DNA of 64,000 nt. Source: Siderastrea siderea. Lineage: Eukaryota > Cnidaria > Anthozoa > Scleractinia > Rhizangiidae. This document shows positions 11,254 through 23,060 of the stretch, piece after piece. The DNA lies in the NCBI GenBank assembly GCA_964030785.1, contig OZ034967.1:47846033-47910032 (forward strand), in the 5' to 3' direction. Made by a program: the position numbers and the translations under genes. Positions within the stretch are counted from its first letter, which is position 1, and each line of letters opens with the position of its first letter. Below the pieces are notes generated by a model. The model saw nothing but the letters and a program-made list of their open reading frames with translations, was not told the DNA's origin and did no database searches.

Positions 11254-11614
11254 CTGGTTTCTTGAGAAATATATCATTGCCCACATCAACATGGCTGTTA
11301 GAATTTTCCGTGTCAGCACTCATTGACTTAACTGAGACAACTTGTGGTGAAGTACCACCCTCTGATTTTCTCATCAGGGCATACTTTGGGATATGTAGGA
11401 AACAACCTTGGTACCATAGGGGTGTGGGATGAGTGTGATGCTGATGCACAGCAGCAGGCATGGCAGGTGCACGGTGGCAGAAACATTTGTGTTGCTCATT
11501 TGTTTGCCGTTTGGACTTGTCTTTTTCAGTGGATTCATGACTCCTGCTTTTCTCCTGGGTGAACCCAGCTGTTGCACTGCGTAGGTCATCACTGTTCGAC
11601 GACTCCCTCTGCGG
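11254..11614 (-). CDS. Possible polar, low-complexity exon
   Basis: The minus-strand frame runs from an acceptor (ttctctgtaaag) at 11615 to a good donor (CCAG then gtaatt) at 11254 without a stop, about 120 codons. The start is Ser, Asp, Glu and Lys rich (RESSNSDDLRSATAGFTQEK) and the remainder is mixed. It could be an N-terminal or linker exon of the kinase remnant that lies downstream on the same strand, but nothing proves the link. A competing plus-strand frame over the same bases looks less protein-like. Confidence 0.3.
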
Positions 11615-11914
11615 CTTTACAGAGAATACAAGAAATTTCATAATGTTTGGGGTGGATATAAATCTTTTCCATAACTAAACATTAGGCTTCTTAATTTAAT
11701 TCTAAGAGTCATGTCTAAAATAATAAATTTGTCTTATATGCATTCAAAGACATAAAAAGTAATCTTCACATTTTAATACGTATATTATTTAATTTAACAT
11801 AATTTACTTACAAATTTACTTAATTTACATCTATTTTTTTTAATATAAAGCAGAATTGGTCATAGTTCCCTCACTCAAAGCTGGCTATTGTAAAATGTCA
11901 CTGTCCCTCAATTC

Positions 11915-14080
11915 TATAGTAATGTAATGGGAGAGTCAGCCTTGGTGAGCCATACGAAAGGCAAGAAACATGAAGAATACGTAAAAAGTCTTCAAAGCAA
12001 TGAAAAAAACCACCAAAATAAGCAATTTTTTTAGCTCTTCAGCAAGCTCAACGATGGCACAATCAATTGGAAATCGTCGAGAGCAAACAACAGAAACATC
12101 GCAAGTGGCCACTGGAACTGGCCCCGCAAAGCAAGCATTGCATAGTATCCAGTCTCTTCTTGGCGGAAATGCAACATTGAGGGCAGAGATCTGCTGGACA
12201 CTTAAGGTGATAACAAGTCATTACTCATTAAAATCATGTGAAGGGATAAACAGTATCTTTAATTTTATGTTTGCAGACAGTGACATAGCTAAACATTTTG
12301 CTTGTGGGGAAAGAAAAGCTGCATATCTGTCAACTTTTGGAATTGCACCTCATTTTCTCTCATTGTTGAAGGGAAAAGTCCGTGATCAGTCGGAATATGT
12401 TTTGCTATTTGACGAAAGTCTAAATAGTGAAATGCAAAGTAAACAGTTAGATGTGCTGGTCAGGTATTGGAATGCTGATAAAGTAGAGTCCCGGTATTTC
12501 ACTTCATACTTTTTGGGCCATGCAGATGCTGAAGCAGTACATGACAAATTTGACTCAGTTTGTGGTGACCTTGGTTATGAGAAGCTTGCTCAACTTTCCA
12601 TGGATGGTCCTAGCGTGAACTGGAAGGTGTTTAGATTGATGCAGGAGGATGTCCAAAAGCAAACTGGAAAGAAGTTGTTGAATGTTGGAAGCTGTGGCCT
12701 TCATGTGATTCACAACTCCTTTAGGGATGGATGTTCTGCAGCGGAGTGGGATGTTGAAACTTTTCTTACAAGTGTTAGATGGCCGTTTAAAGATTCTCCT
12801 GCCCGCCGTGAGGATTACACAAGCGTAACAGGGTCTAATAGGTTTCCACTGGATTTTTGCAGACATCGTTGGTTAGAAAATGTCCCTGTTGTTGAGTGAG
12901 CTCTTGAAATTATTCCTTTTGTGGTGCAGTATATAACTGCTGCTAAATCAGGAAAAGTGACAAGAGTCCAAGAACAAATCATTTGAAAATGTTCAGCAAT
13001 CTGTTAAACACCCGCTGCTCACAGCAAAACTGAACTTCTTCTTGATGATTGCAAAAGAAATCTAACCGTTTCTGACTAAGTACCAAGCTGACAAGCCACT
13101 CCTTCCTTTTTTTGCCACTGAAATGAAGAATTTAGTCAAGGAGTTAATGCAAAAGTTTATTAAACCAGATCTCTTGAGCGATACCACTTCAGTGGTCAAA
13201 TTACTGAAGATTGAGTATGAAAATTTCCAAATCATGTGGACTTATCCAAAGTGAAGATTGGATTTGCAGCTGAGAGAATTTTATGTGAACTGAAAGGTAG
13301 CAAGAATTGAGTGAGAGACAATTCTCTGATTGCAGACTCTGAGGCCTTCAAAAGCTTTTCAATGGAGTCTAATAGAGTTGACACCTTTTATTTTGATCGG
13401 CTAGCTAACGAGGCTGATTTGAAGGAGCTCTGGAAAGTTGTCAAGCTGCTTCTGACTCTTTCTCATGGACAAGCTACTGTGGAGCGCGGTTTCTCTTCCA
13501 ACAAAGAAGTCATGGTCGAGAATATTGCTCAACATTCACTAGTGGCACAACGAGTCATCTGTGACCATGTGCATAGTGCGGGAGGTGTTCTTAATGTTGC
13601 CTTTTCCAAGGAGTTCCTGTTATCTGCAGCAAGTGCAAGACAGAGATACCATGCTGTTCTTGATGAGAAAAAAAAGAAAATGAAGCAACAAGGAGATCAG
13701 AAAGGAAGAGGTCGCTGCTTGAGGAAATTTCCACTTTAAAGGAGAAGAAGACAAGATTGGAGAGTGAGTTTGAGGCACTGAAACGTTCTGCAGACGATTA
13801 TGCGGAGAAAGCTGAATCAAGTGGAAAGTTGACATTAATTGCAAAGTCTAATGGTATGAGAAGAACTGCAAGGGAGAAAGAAGAACAGATTAAGTCACTG
13901 GTGCATGATCTTATGGCCACACAGGTATTGCAGGCCAAGGGCAATCTCGCGGCCGTACTTGTAACAAACTTCCAGCGGGAGTCCATTGTCAGAATGAATT
14001 ACGGTCGACAGGTTTTATTCACAACGTTCCATGACGATTGCGCTTTTCCTTGTAGTGGAAAGTGCTATAAACTTTAACCA
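11915..14080 (+). pseudogene. hAT-like transposase, decayed
   Basis: The start resembles the end of a BED-type zinc finger (GESALVSHTKGKKHEEYVKS, 11927 on). A run of A near 12001-12010 then shifts the frame. A 299-codon open stretch follows (12000-12899) with MKKTTKISNFF, AKHFACGERKAAYLSTFGIA and YVLLFDESLNSEMQSKQLD (a DDE-type first Asp in LFDES). A stop at 12897 and further shifts interrupt it. The 13311-13739 frame carries KLLLTLSHGQATVERGFSSN, the hallmark of the hAT C-terminal dimerisation region. A last frame (13757 on) continues with a charged coiled coil (SEFEALKRSADDYAEKAESS). Several frameshifts and stops make this a dead copy. Terminal inverted repeats and 8-bp duplications were not found by eye. 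Confidence 0.7.
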
Positions 14081-14313
14081 AGTTGGTGTCACTCAACGAA
14101 GCTAAGTCTTCTATGACAGTATTTTCTACGACTAACAGAGATTCATTTAAAAGTGTACTTGTTGAAGCTTGTTTAATTGCATAATGTTAACTGGGATGAA
14201 CCAGCAAACTCCATTATGATGATCCTTTCTGGAAGAAGCTAGAGTTCGTACAATGTGAGGGTGACAATACGAAGATATCGAGGTCTCTGCTGGAAAGCTC
14301 TGCAGTACAGCTC

Positions 14314-14347
<34 letters not shown>

Positions 14348-14357
14348 TAATAATAAT
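14314..14357. repeat. (AAT)n microsatellite
   Basis: About 13 consecutive AAT units, with one TGA-type interruption near 14345. Confidence 0.9.
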
Positions 14358-14950
14358 TAAAAACAATATTATAATTATAACAAGAACCTTCCCAGCATGC
14401 TTTGCACCTGAAAATTTTCAGTGCTAAATAACTTAGTTAACTTGTGGTCAAAGAGAATGCTGTACCATGTGTTATTTACAACTTCGTGAAAGTTATCCCT
14501 CATATTAACGTTAGGGTGTTGACGTCATTATTCACGTGACTATGGCAAAAAATATGTTCTAGCTCACTGCAAGAACAGGCCTCCATCAATTCAAAAGCAG
14601 ATAACGTGCCCTGATAGTCATTGGAATGGGCAATGTGGAATTTGCCAGTTGACATCTGGCATTTGAAAGTTAAGGTGGCTCTGTACAGGAGCATTTCCCA
14701 GGGGACTGGTAAGGAGTCAGTAGCTATGGTAGTTTAAGGCGGAGAGAAACAAAGCTTGGCTGGTTAATAGAACTTCGCATGAAAGTAACGACCATGATAT
14801 GCTCACTGTTGTGACGTCATTGGTCACGTGACCAGAGCGCACAGAAAATTCAAATCACTTTAAAACTGCTTTAAGCTCAATAAATTCGTAATTTCTCACA
14901 GTAATATTGCAGAAAAAATTGCAAGTTATTCAAAAACGTCCATTATTATT

Positions 14951-14983
14951 AACCGGCCGTCGCCATGATGGCGACCGCCGGTT
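14951..14983. repeat. 33-bp palindrome
   Basis: aaccggccgtcgccat is followed by gatggcgaccgccggttt, a stem with one mismatch pair and almost no loop. It is GC-rich in an AT-rich setting, so it may be a MITE tip or a cruciform-prone site. Confidence 0.6.
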
Positions 14984-15226
14984 TATAAAATGGACACGGT
15001 TTTTCCTGAAAGCAAGTTGGCTTAACATACGAAGAAAGTGCTGTAAAGCTTGTGGTACGGGTACTTAAGAGCGGTACTGTCTTATATAAGACGCATGCGC
15101 ATATTAGTCTTCTGAATGTTACCTTCCTATGTTTTTGTCTTTTAATTTACAGTATTTAAGATATGAACGGCGAAGGGTTGTTTAAGTTTGGGGTTTCTTG
15201 TACAGTACAGCCCAAAAATAATGCAT

Positions 15227-16923
15227 GCGCAAGAACTTCTTTTTGCGTCCGCAAGCCGAGAACTTCTTGCGGCTACTTGCAGGATGCCTGCACTTGAATA
15301 CTGCAAGCCGCAAGAACGTCTTTGCGTTTAGAAGTTAAAACCGCAAGAACTTCTTTGTGGTAAGAAATCTGGACCGCAAGTAAGCGCAAGAACGTCTTTG
15401 CGCTAACATCTTAAAAACCCGGAACCCGGAGAAGGTAAAAAAGAGACCACTTTGTAGCGCAAGGCACGTTCGAAATTGGCTGCCTTTGTAACTTGCAATC
15501 AGTTGTTTATTTGGTCCCTTGTAAGTTTTTTCTTCGGTTTAGAATTTTTTATCCGATAAAGAGTTCACTAGGTTCTGAATTTGACACTGGTCGCCTTCTA
15601 TGTTATTTTTTAACGGCTAGGGAGAAACGAGACTCAAACGAAGCATGCGTATGTTATTGTTTATGTGTCCCGGAGTCCCAGACATGCGGTACGCTTAGTG
15701 GCGCGAAAGATTTCGCTCGATTTATTTCACTTAAATGAGGAACAATGGCAAAGCACAGTCCATCAGTCACATTATTAAAGAACCGACATTCACCTGTTCA
15801 GTGTTGCTGTACTTCCACCAACATATTAAACTCGGACAAATACTTTTAATTAGTTGTGCTCACACGTGTGAGAAATGAACATGGTCACTCAGATGAGAAG
15901 AAATAATACCCGAAGTCTTAATTGGAAAAACACATTATGTTTGTAAAAATAGTTCCACTCATTACACTAAAGTCGATATCACATTTTAAATATTCGAAGT
16001 AAACCAAAAAAGTCTGAAGGAAACTAAAACTCCGCGATCTGAAAGAAATTCGGCACGTCAATTGTAACCTGAGTAAACACAAATCTGCCGTATGCAAATT
16101 TGGTATGATTTGCTTGAATGACATTTTGTAAGGCAATGCATGAGCAGTTCTCTAAGCCGTCAAGACAGCAAGCCCCGGGCAGCAAGCTGTGTCGAAAGGC
16201 GAATGTGTAGTTGAAATCATATGTCTATGCTATTTCTTCGAGTATCCCTTTTTTGCTGGGAAATTAAACTGGTAAAGATGCAGGGATTCTTGATGACTTC
16301 ACCCACGAGATGGCATGACCTCCTGCATGTGTAAGTCTTGTCTTGTCTTGCCTGTCAAAGAAGAGTTCGCGCAGTTTGCCACAATTATAGCTTTTGGACC
16401 TTTTTGTTTCTATTTCTTGGATGGTAAAAAAAACTGAATTGAGTCAGTTCTGAGTTGAACCCGTATCACTGTATCTGAGACACGCTTAAAAAAATTGTTC
16501 ATGTTTTGTCATGTGCCGGAGATCATGTTTACCGGGTGTTTATCTTGCAGTCGGAAAGCTGGCGGATATTCCATTTCGTGATGTGAATTTTCTTCGATAC
16601 TTCGGTTGTTCGAACATTTGCTTCCTTGATTTTTTGATTAGCCTTGTGAACTTTCGCTTGACTTGGCGAATTGTCGTGCCAACACGCCAACACGGCGAAA
16701 AATTGCTCGAAAGCTTGGTGATATTTCAAGGAGAATAGAGCGCGAGATTCGCTCTCATTACTTTTGCAATACCTCACACTAACACGAGCACCACAAGTTT
16801 CTTCGGCTGGACCCTCAGTACTTCTTGCGCCTTCTTGCGGCTTGTGGTAACATTAATAACTTCTTGTGGCTAGATTTTCAACTTCTTGCTTGCGTGTTCT
16901 TGTGGCGCAAGAACTTGTTGTGC
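15227..16923. mobile_element. About 1.7-kb foldback element with CGCAAGAA-type subrepeats
   Basis: The left block (15227-15405) repeats the self-complementary word CGCAAGAACTTCTTTGCG with small variants at least four times. The right block (about 16826-16923) carries the same word mostly in the complementary sense (acttcttgcg, gccgcaagaa when reversed). The interior has only short, unsupported frames. The design parallels the 7.2-9.2 kb element, but the subterminal word is different. Exact ends and target duplications were not resolved. Confidence 0.42.
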
Positions 16924-18023
16924 CATCTCAGGATTAGTGAATGTCAGGAGCATATCACGCTTCTGTGAATGTGATTTGCTTTGAAAGTTGCGTTTTGCGT
17001 GAGAGGCAGTTTCCCTTGGCGTTTTATGGGGGGGGGGTGGTTTGCGAAGTGGATTGTAAGGTTTCTGATTGGCTAACTTGTATTTCGCAGCGGACAAAAA
17101 GGACAGTTGCGTTTTGCCGGCATGGGCTAGGAAGAGAAGGAATTGGTACTAGTATGATGATGCAACATTAGTTGATTGCACCATCAGTACATGATAATTC
17201 TTGTGAACGGAGAGAAATGAGTGTTTATTTGAGGCGAGAAGTTGATAGAAAGGAATCGTCATTAATAAGAAGATTAATTAATAAGGCAGGTGTTACGAGT
17301 CTTTTTGCATTGAAAGAACGAAAATATCTGAATATTATCGACGGATTTGTGTGGTTTGCGTGTGGTGTTTGCTAAAGGCTACGAGCAGTCTCACTTTCCG
17401 TTCAGAGATAGATAGTGAAGGAAAAGAAAAACGGGCAAGTGAGCGCGAAATCGATTGCGGCTCGACAGGCGCGTTAGCCTTCAAAGACGTGGGCGACTTT
17501 CGTCCCCGCTCGCTTGTTTACTTTTGCAAGGGGATTACCGGGTTAGCAAACTGGATTTAAACATCACGTCATGAGATATGCCTTGACGTGCCCCATACTC
17601 TGACGATCTGCTCGAGCTCGTGTTTATCAAGTGTTATATTTTGATTCTACTGCTATGTTCACTGTTTGCATTTAAGGTCTAGGCACAACAGTAAATACTT
17701 CGTCGTCCCTGTGTGAGCATTCTCAGTTGTGGACGAATTCATATCGACATTCAACGTTTGAGTGATTTTGCGTTTTTCAGCACAAATAAAGTGATAAGAA
17801 AGATAAGCTGAGTCATCAGAGTTTAAACATTACGTCATCCAGTACCGCTATAGTCAAAATATTGTGTCACACAATCACACTTTTCGTCACGCCGGTTTGT
17901 AAAAAAAGAGGATCGTGCTAACATTTGTGAAACCTAGGGGTGGGGAGAGTCAGAATGGCCGGTTAAAATGCCCAATGGGCTTTCTTGTTTTCCTTTTGAA
18001 AAAAGCATGATGAAAAACGAACC
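16924..18023. other. Non-coding stretch
   Basis: It contains a short poly-G run near 17029-17038 and several GC-richer patches. The open frames at 17172-17560 have no recognisable domain or splice support. No gene called. Confidence 0.35.
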
Positions 18024-19266
18024 TTAAGAGCGACTTTTTTCCGTGACCGAGTGAGAGGTGGCACATGATGAAAAACAAGGCTACTCTCAAATTTATTTCA
18101 GAGATACCTTATGGTGAGTCAATCAACGTGGTGTGATTTTTTCTTTCAAAGCCATTTTTGTTTTGCAAAAAATTCTTAAAAACTGTCACGAGGGCTGACG
18201 GCCATGAAATGGTCGAAATTCATACCACGAGTAAGAGCACAAGAACTTTGCTGCTCACAAGCGCAAAATAATGCAGGCTTTTCTCGATTTTGTGAATTTG
18301 TAAAGGAGGCATTTACAAATGATTCGAGTCTAAGAAGACGATTATAAAGGTTAATTTAAATTTCTGGAACCTGTTTAAAAATCACTAAAATTTGATTGAT
18401 TAAAAATCACATTTTGGAGCAGTTTTTCAAGGAACACTTTTCCTATGCGGTATAACTCAGAATCACTTAAGACTTGGGTTTTGATAAGTGGAAATGACGT
18501 TCTTTTTAATGGTATAAAAATTAGTTTGGGGCTTTTAATTGCTACGAAGAACTACCCCTTTCTATTTGGACGAAATCACAACACCGCCTTGTCAACAACC
18601 GCAAATAATCGAACTACGCTTTCCCTTCTCAAAGCCAAAATTCCACCAAATCTTATTAGTTAGCACTCTACTTGATCCGAAACTCAACATATTTAGCTTA
18701 CCTGGTGTAACAATTTGTTGGAGATTGGTTTGTATCCTACATTCGTTTCAAATACTTCACCAGCACTCGGACGGTTTTTCCCAAATCGCACATTCAATAT
18801 TTAGTAAATCAGCAATAACTATGCTGGAAGGTCCTTGCAAAAAAACATCGCATTTCCGTCTTCACAGTTCCAACCACATTTTAGTTAATATGGCCACTTT
18901 AAAGCAGAAACTTTTTTCACATTTTGAAAACCACGTTTTGGCCGTTGTTGTTGCAGGAGATCAACTACAGCAAAAATGGCGGTTTGACTTTCGCTCCTTG
19001 TTCTGTCACGCAATGACATGTCACTCGAGAGGAGGCTCGGTTACAGATTGAATTAAACTTGGTGGGCTAAATACTTTGAGGAATGCCTTAAATTCCGGAT
19101 ATAAGCCCTGGGCTTGTGCAACTTCGTAAGTGGTTTTGGTTTGTAAAACCTTTCGAAACAGGCCACGGCAGTGTAGATGGAAATACGTTTTCACGTTAAA
19201 AAGTCACAATAAAGCAACATTTGTAGCCCGTTGAGTACTGTCATCCAGCGAAGGTTTCCTTATATC

Positions 19267-19284
19267 GGGGGGGGGGGGGGGGGG
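19267..19284. repeat. Poly-G tract, 18 bases
   Basis: Uninterrupted G run shortly upstream of the E1 exon. Length is uncertain in any assembly. Confidence 0.85.
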
Positions 19285-19335
19285 CTTATTACCGGATGTA
19301 TTTTTTTGTTTCCAGCTAGATGGGCCTATAACCAG

Positions 19336-19712
19336 GGGGACTTAAAAGCGACGATTTTCTTACTGCACAGCAAATTGCCGGCTTCTTTTCCCGTCTCTCT
19401 GCGAAGAAGACTCTTCAAGACGATGAGGAACAGTCTGATGACGACTTCGAAAGCACTGTGCATGAAGCGGAAATGGATGAACTTAGGAATATGGCTCTGC
19501 ACGAATTGGCCCCGAGACACCCCATCACTTTCGATGCGTACAATTTGTGTGATATGGCAGCAAAGTCCAAGTTAAAGAACTTTTCCGTTCCAGTGCTGAG
19601 AGAGATTTGTTTATTTTTTGGCATTGATATCGCCGGAATAACGATGTATCGCAAACAGCCTTATGTGAGCAAGATAGAGTCGCTCTGCCTTAGCTGCACC
19701 TGCCATCAGTAA
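19336..19712 (+). CDS. C-terminal exon of E-family transposase, open frame
   Basis: An open frame of about 124 codons follows an acceptor (tttttgtttccag upstream, then ataaccag at 19335). It reads DDFLTAQQIAGFFSRLSAKK, then an acidic linker, then HPITFDAYNLCDMAAKSKLK, VPVLREICLFFGI and RKQPYVSKIESL, ending in a Cys-x-Cys motif. It aligns along its length with the end of the antisense transposase of E2 (SEFLTSQQISSFFSRLASKR; HPICYDNHNLC; RKKAPYIERIVAF; KKCTC). Unlike the E2 copy it has no frameshift. The N-terminal and catalytic parts are absent from E1, so on its own it cannot be a full transposase. Function unknown. Confidence 0.6.
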
Positions 19713-20490
19713 ACTGATCACGGAAAGTACCAAACATTTACGACACCGTTATTTGCTAAATAAAACAGTTCAGGCAGCTGATACAGTGGAATCCCGCTTT
19801 CTCGAACCTACAAGAGAACGTTGGTTCCGACTTGTCGAGAAAACAATAGTTCAAAAAGTGATGGTAAACTTCCCGTGCTTGAGTGAGGGAGAGGAAACTG
19901 CTTCTGGCAGCATCAAATTATCGGAAGTTTCAGAAAAACTGAGTTCCACAGTATATGGGATGATAATTTCCGAGGCCGAAATATTGTCCGAAAAATAAAC
20001 AGTGGCCCAAGAAGCGAAACTTTAAAAGAAACTGTGAAGCCTTGAGTGCGCTATTTTCATTAATGAGCGTCATCATCAACACAATCGAGCAAGAAGGGGT
20101 TAATTCATTAGTTAATTCTCCGTTTAATTTTACGTAATTGCTATCGTGGTGAAGCGAAAACAACCAGTAACGGTAAAGGTCTGTTTGCGGTTAAACAAAT
20201 GTGATATGGTTAGGTTTAAAAAGGAGGGACCCAACACAGTGTGGATAGGTTTTTTCTCTCTTTTGGTATGATAAAATCGGGCGACGGTGGCGACGGTGGT
20301 GGCGGATATGAAATCGAGCTTAGCGACTCGTCTGATACCAGCGGTTGATTTTGTAACACGTGGCGTGATAATATGCTGAAACACTAGCACCGCATTCGAG
20401 TGAATGCAGTCGAAAATTATCGCGACCTCGTTTGAAGTGCCCGGTCCGTGCCCAGTGATCGCGCACTGACAAGTTTGAATGGCCCCCTAA

Positions 20491-20892
20491 AGGCCATGTT
20501 ACACGACTCAATTTTTCCTGCAACTTGCAACGCAAGTTGCGAAAAAAATTGCACGTCTAACACCCGATTTTTGCAACCTGCAATGCAACAAAATGTTGCA
20601 TTGCAAGTTACAGGAAAAGTAGAACTATCCTCTTCTTTTCGCAACGTTGCGAGACAAGTTGCTGCGTGTGACATGTCAATCGTAACTTGCAACGCAATTT
20701 TATTAAAATGAGCCAATCAGAGCGCGTCCTTCGCTTGTGCAAGATTTGAACTTAATAATTTCCAGCGGGTGCGTTGCAAGTTGCGAACAAAAATTGCGAA
20801 AGTGTGACACCCCCTCTGCAACTTGCAGTGTTTCTCAGTCGTCATCGTTGCGTTGCAAGTTGCAAGGAAAATTGCCTCGTGTAACATTGCCT
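20491..20892. mobile_element. About 400-bp MITE with GCAACTTGCAACGCAA-type arms
   Basis: AGGCCATGTTACACGA at the left is mirrored at the right by an arm reading AGGCAATGTTACACGA on the opposite strand. The arms match for about 45 bp through GCAACTTGCAACGCAA. Between them the words TTGCAACGCAAGTTGC and GCAACGTTGC recur in both senses, so the whole element can fold on itself. The right flank is TAAA. A duplicated target site could not be fixed with certainty. It is inserted inside E1. Confidence 0.7.
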
Positions 20893-23060
20893 TAAAGCAA
20901 GCAGAAAAATGTAAAAACGTTTATGACAGACTCCTCTGCGTACTAGAGGCGGGGAGGGGAACTCCCACATTAAAGAGATGCTCGTCTTCTCGCTCAGGTG
21001 TATAAGTTACTGATTTTGGTCAAACATAGGGTGTTCAGGACAGGCTGCCAGTGAGTTTAGCCACCAAGGTTTCGTTTTGAGTTGCACTTGAAGAAAAAAA
21101 AACGCTTTCATGATTTGTTGGCAGTCTAGATCGATTAGGCATGGAAATGGTATCCTCCAGGGGTCAAACAAGAAAGCTTGAACCACGCCCAGATTGATCT
21201 CTTCTTGGGGTTCCGACAAGTATTACGGTCGTCTGAATCGTTTGTAATCATTTCAACAGGAATAAAAAGCCTCTACAGATTACCGCAGTTTTTGTATTCA
21301 AGAGATGACTATGACTAAGAAATTAGTTGGTGCTAGATGCAGTGCTTATTTTCAAGTCTGTAGACCCTTTGTATTGAATAAATAAAAGGGAAACTGGAGT
21401 TTCTAAAAGCGGCTTTTTTATAACCGAGTGAGAGATTGCACATGCGGACGTACAAGGGAACGTGAGAAAACTTTTAAAAACGCGAATGTTCCGAGGTGCG
21501 TATTTAAACTCACAGGGTTCGTGCTCACTTGCATTTTTGAGAGGGCGAAGGGTAGAAGTTGACTACCGCCTAAGTAGTACCTTCTTCGTGATGCTCAAAA
21601 CAAACTTCGCAAATGTCAATTCCTAAAATACAGCTGATAACCATTTCGTAATTGTTTACTTGGGAATGGACTAAGCTAAATTTACGCCAAGGAAATTACT
21701 TCCACGATATCTGGACAGCGAAAACACGAATAGTACAGAAACAGAAGGACCCTACAGGGTTTTGAATTTCTGCAGTCTTGTATTCAGTCGAGAATCATCG
21801 TGCCAATCTAGTCGCGTTTAATATTATTACTTCTCACCAAGCTTTTATAACATGGCTAGAGCCCAACCGACCAACCGTTTGGTGGGTCTGTTCGAAAAGC
21901 ATTTCAAATACCTAAATGACGGTTTCCTTACCCTTTTCCATACTCCAGCTCGTGAGATCCTATCTCTATAAGCCTCCAGTCTGAAAAAAATGCAGCCTTT
22001 GTGGGGAGTCCCCCTGTACAGTACCCACCGCCCCAGCCCCCAGGAGTTCGTGACTCTCATTCCGTGACAAACACGAGGGTGCACGAGTAATGACACGCAA
22101 CCGTTCTTTGAATTTCATTGTCTCATTTGGGGCTCTAAACTTCGTTAAGTGCATCTGTTCATCGTGTTATCAAGTCTCTTGTATGAATGGCTGTATGGAA
22201 CCTGAAATATGGTTAAAGTTGTCAAGAAATACGATGTTTACGAGGGCCTTCGCTAATAGTGACTGATTTTGTCATGAGTACCATAGCCGCTTGCCCGTGG
22301 GAAATTACAATTTGCCGACGAAAGAAGGGGGGAAAACAATGTTCAACCACTGCTTTTGCAAGGTAAGGGTAAAATATTAAATACTAAACTCGTATGGAGC
22401 TAAACGATAAGATTTTGTTCGAATTTTGGCTTTATTAAAGAGAAAGCGTACCGCGTAATTCGATTATTTGCTTTGTTGACATTAGTCGCTGTCGAGTGGT
22501 TTCCTCGAAATAGGACGGGCTATTTCTTGGATGAAATTAAAAGCCCCAAGCAAATTTTTATATCCTTAAAAAGTACATCATTTCTTCTTATTTAAGCCGT
22601 AATTTCAGGTGAATCTGAGTTATACCGCATAGGAAAAGTGTTTCGTGAAAAACTGCTCCAAAATGAAATCTGTAAACAATGAAAAATTGGTGATTTTTAA
22701 ACGCTCGCCTGGATTTCAAAGTTCAGTTAATTATCCTGATTTTAGACTCAAATCATTCGTCAATGCCTCCTGTACAAATATACAAACTTGAGAAAGGCCT
22801 TCTTTAATTTGCGCTTTTGAGGAGCAAAGTTCGTGTGACCATGTTCGTCGCTCTCGTTTCGGGCATTTTATAGCGCCGGGCGCTCGTTACAGTTTTTGAG
22901 TATTTTCTCGAAAATGAAAATAGATTTAAACAAAAAAAATACACCACGTTTATTGACTCACCATAAGGTATCTCTGAGCAAAAAGTGAAGGTAGTTGATT
23001 TTGTAAGCATGTGCCACATTTTTCTGTTTTCACGCGGTCTACAAAAAAATTCGCTCTTAA

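Larger units (their letters stand above)
14081..15226. other. Intergenic stretch with microsatellite and a palindrome
   Basis: No gene was recognised. It contains the AAT microsatellite and a near-perfect 33-bp palindrome at 14951-14983 (aaccggccgtcgccatgatg and its complement), listed separately. Confidence 0.4.
18024..23060. mobile_element. Element E1: TTAA-flanked DNA transposon with long inverted repeats
   Basis: The element spans 18028-23056 between TTAA at 18024-18027 and TTAA at 23057-23060. It begins GAGCGACTTTTTT and ends, read in reverse complement, GAGCGAATTTTTTT. The arms stay recognisable for about 500 bp on each side: gagataccttatggtgagtc (18103 on) is mirrored near 22956-22975, and tcctatgcggtataactcag (18441 on) is mirrored near 22613-22636. 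The arms are diverged by indels and point changes. Inside, the only protein signal is the transposase C-terminal exon at 19336-19712. A nested MITE lies at 20491-20892, and a degenerate third copy of the tip motif (ataaccgagtgagag) at 21406-21447. It matches element E2 in target site, tip sequence, arm length and protein family. Confidence 0.75.

Noticed and set aside
11344..11592. Plus-strand and second minus-strand frames in 11.3-11.6 kb
   Set aside because: They overlap the better supported minus-strand exon, which has both acceptor and donor; their composition is less protein-like.
15227..15405. CRISPR-like array of CGCAAGAACTTCTTTGCG repeats
   Set aside because: Repeat spacing is irregular, spacers are very short or absent, there are no cas genes, and the setting is clearly eukaryotic.
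17172..17560. Two consecutive plus-strand frames suggesting a small gene
   Set aside because: No recognisable domain, no convincing splice sites, and the composition is not distinct from surrounding non-coding DNA.
19753..19998. Plus-strand 81-codon frame downstream of the E1 exon
   Set aside because: Its first part (cagtggaatcccgctttctcg) resembles a pogo/Tigger-type terminal repeat more than coding sequence, and it has no splice link. A partner inverted tip was not found, so no element was called either.
20417..20716. Open frames on both strands at 20.4-20.7 kb with repeated NATFC/CNA words
   Set aside because: Produced by the repeated GCAACTTGCAACGCAA words of the MITE.
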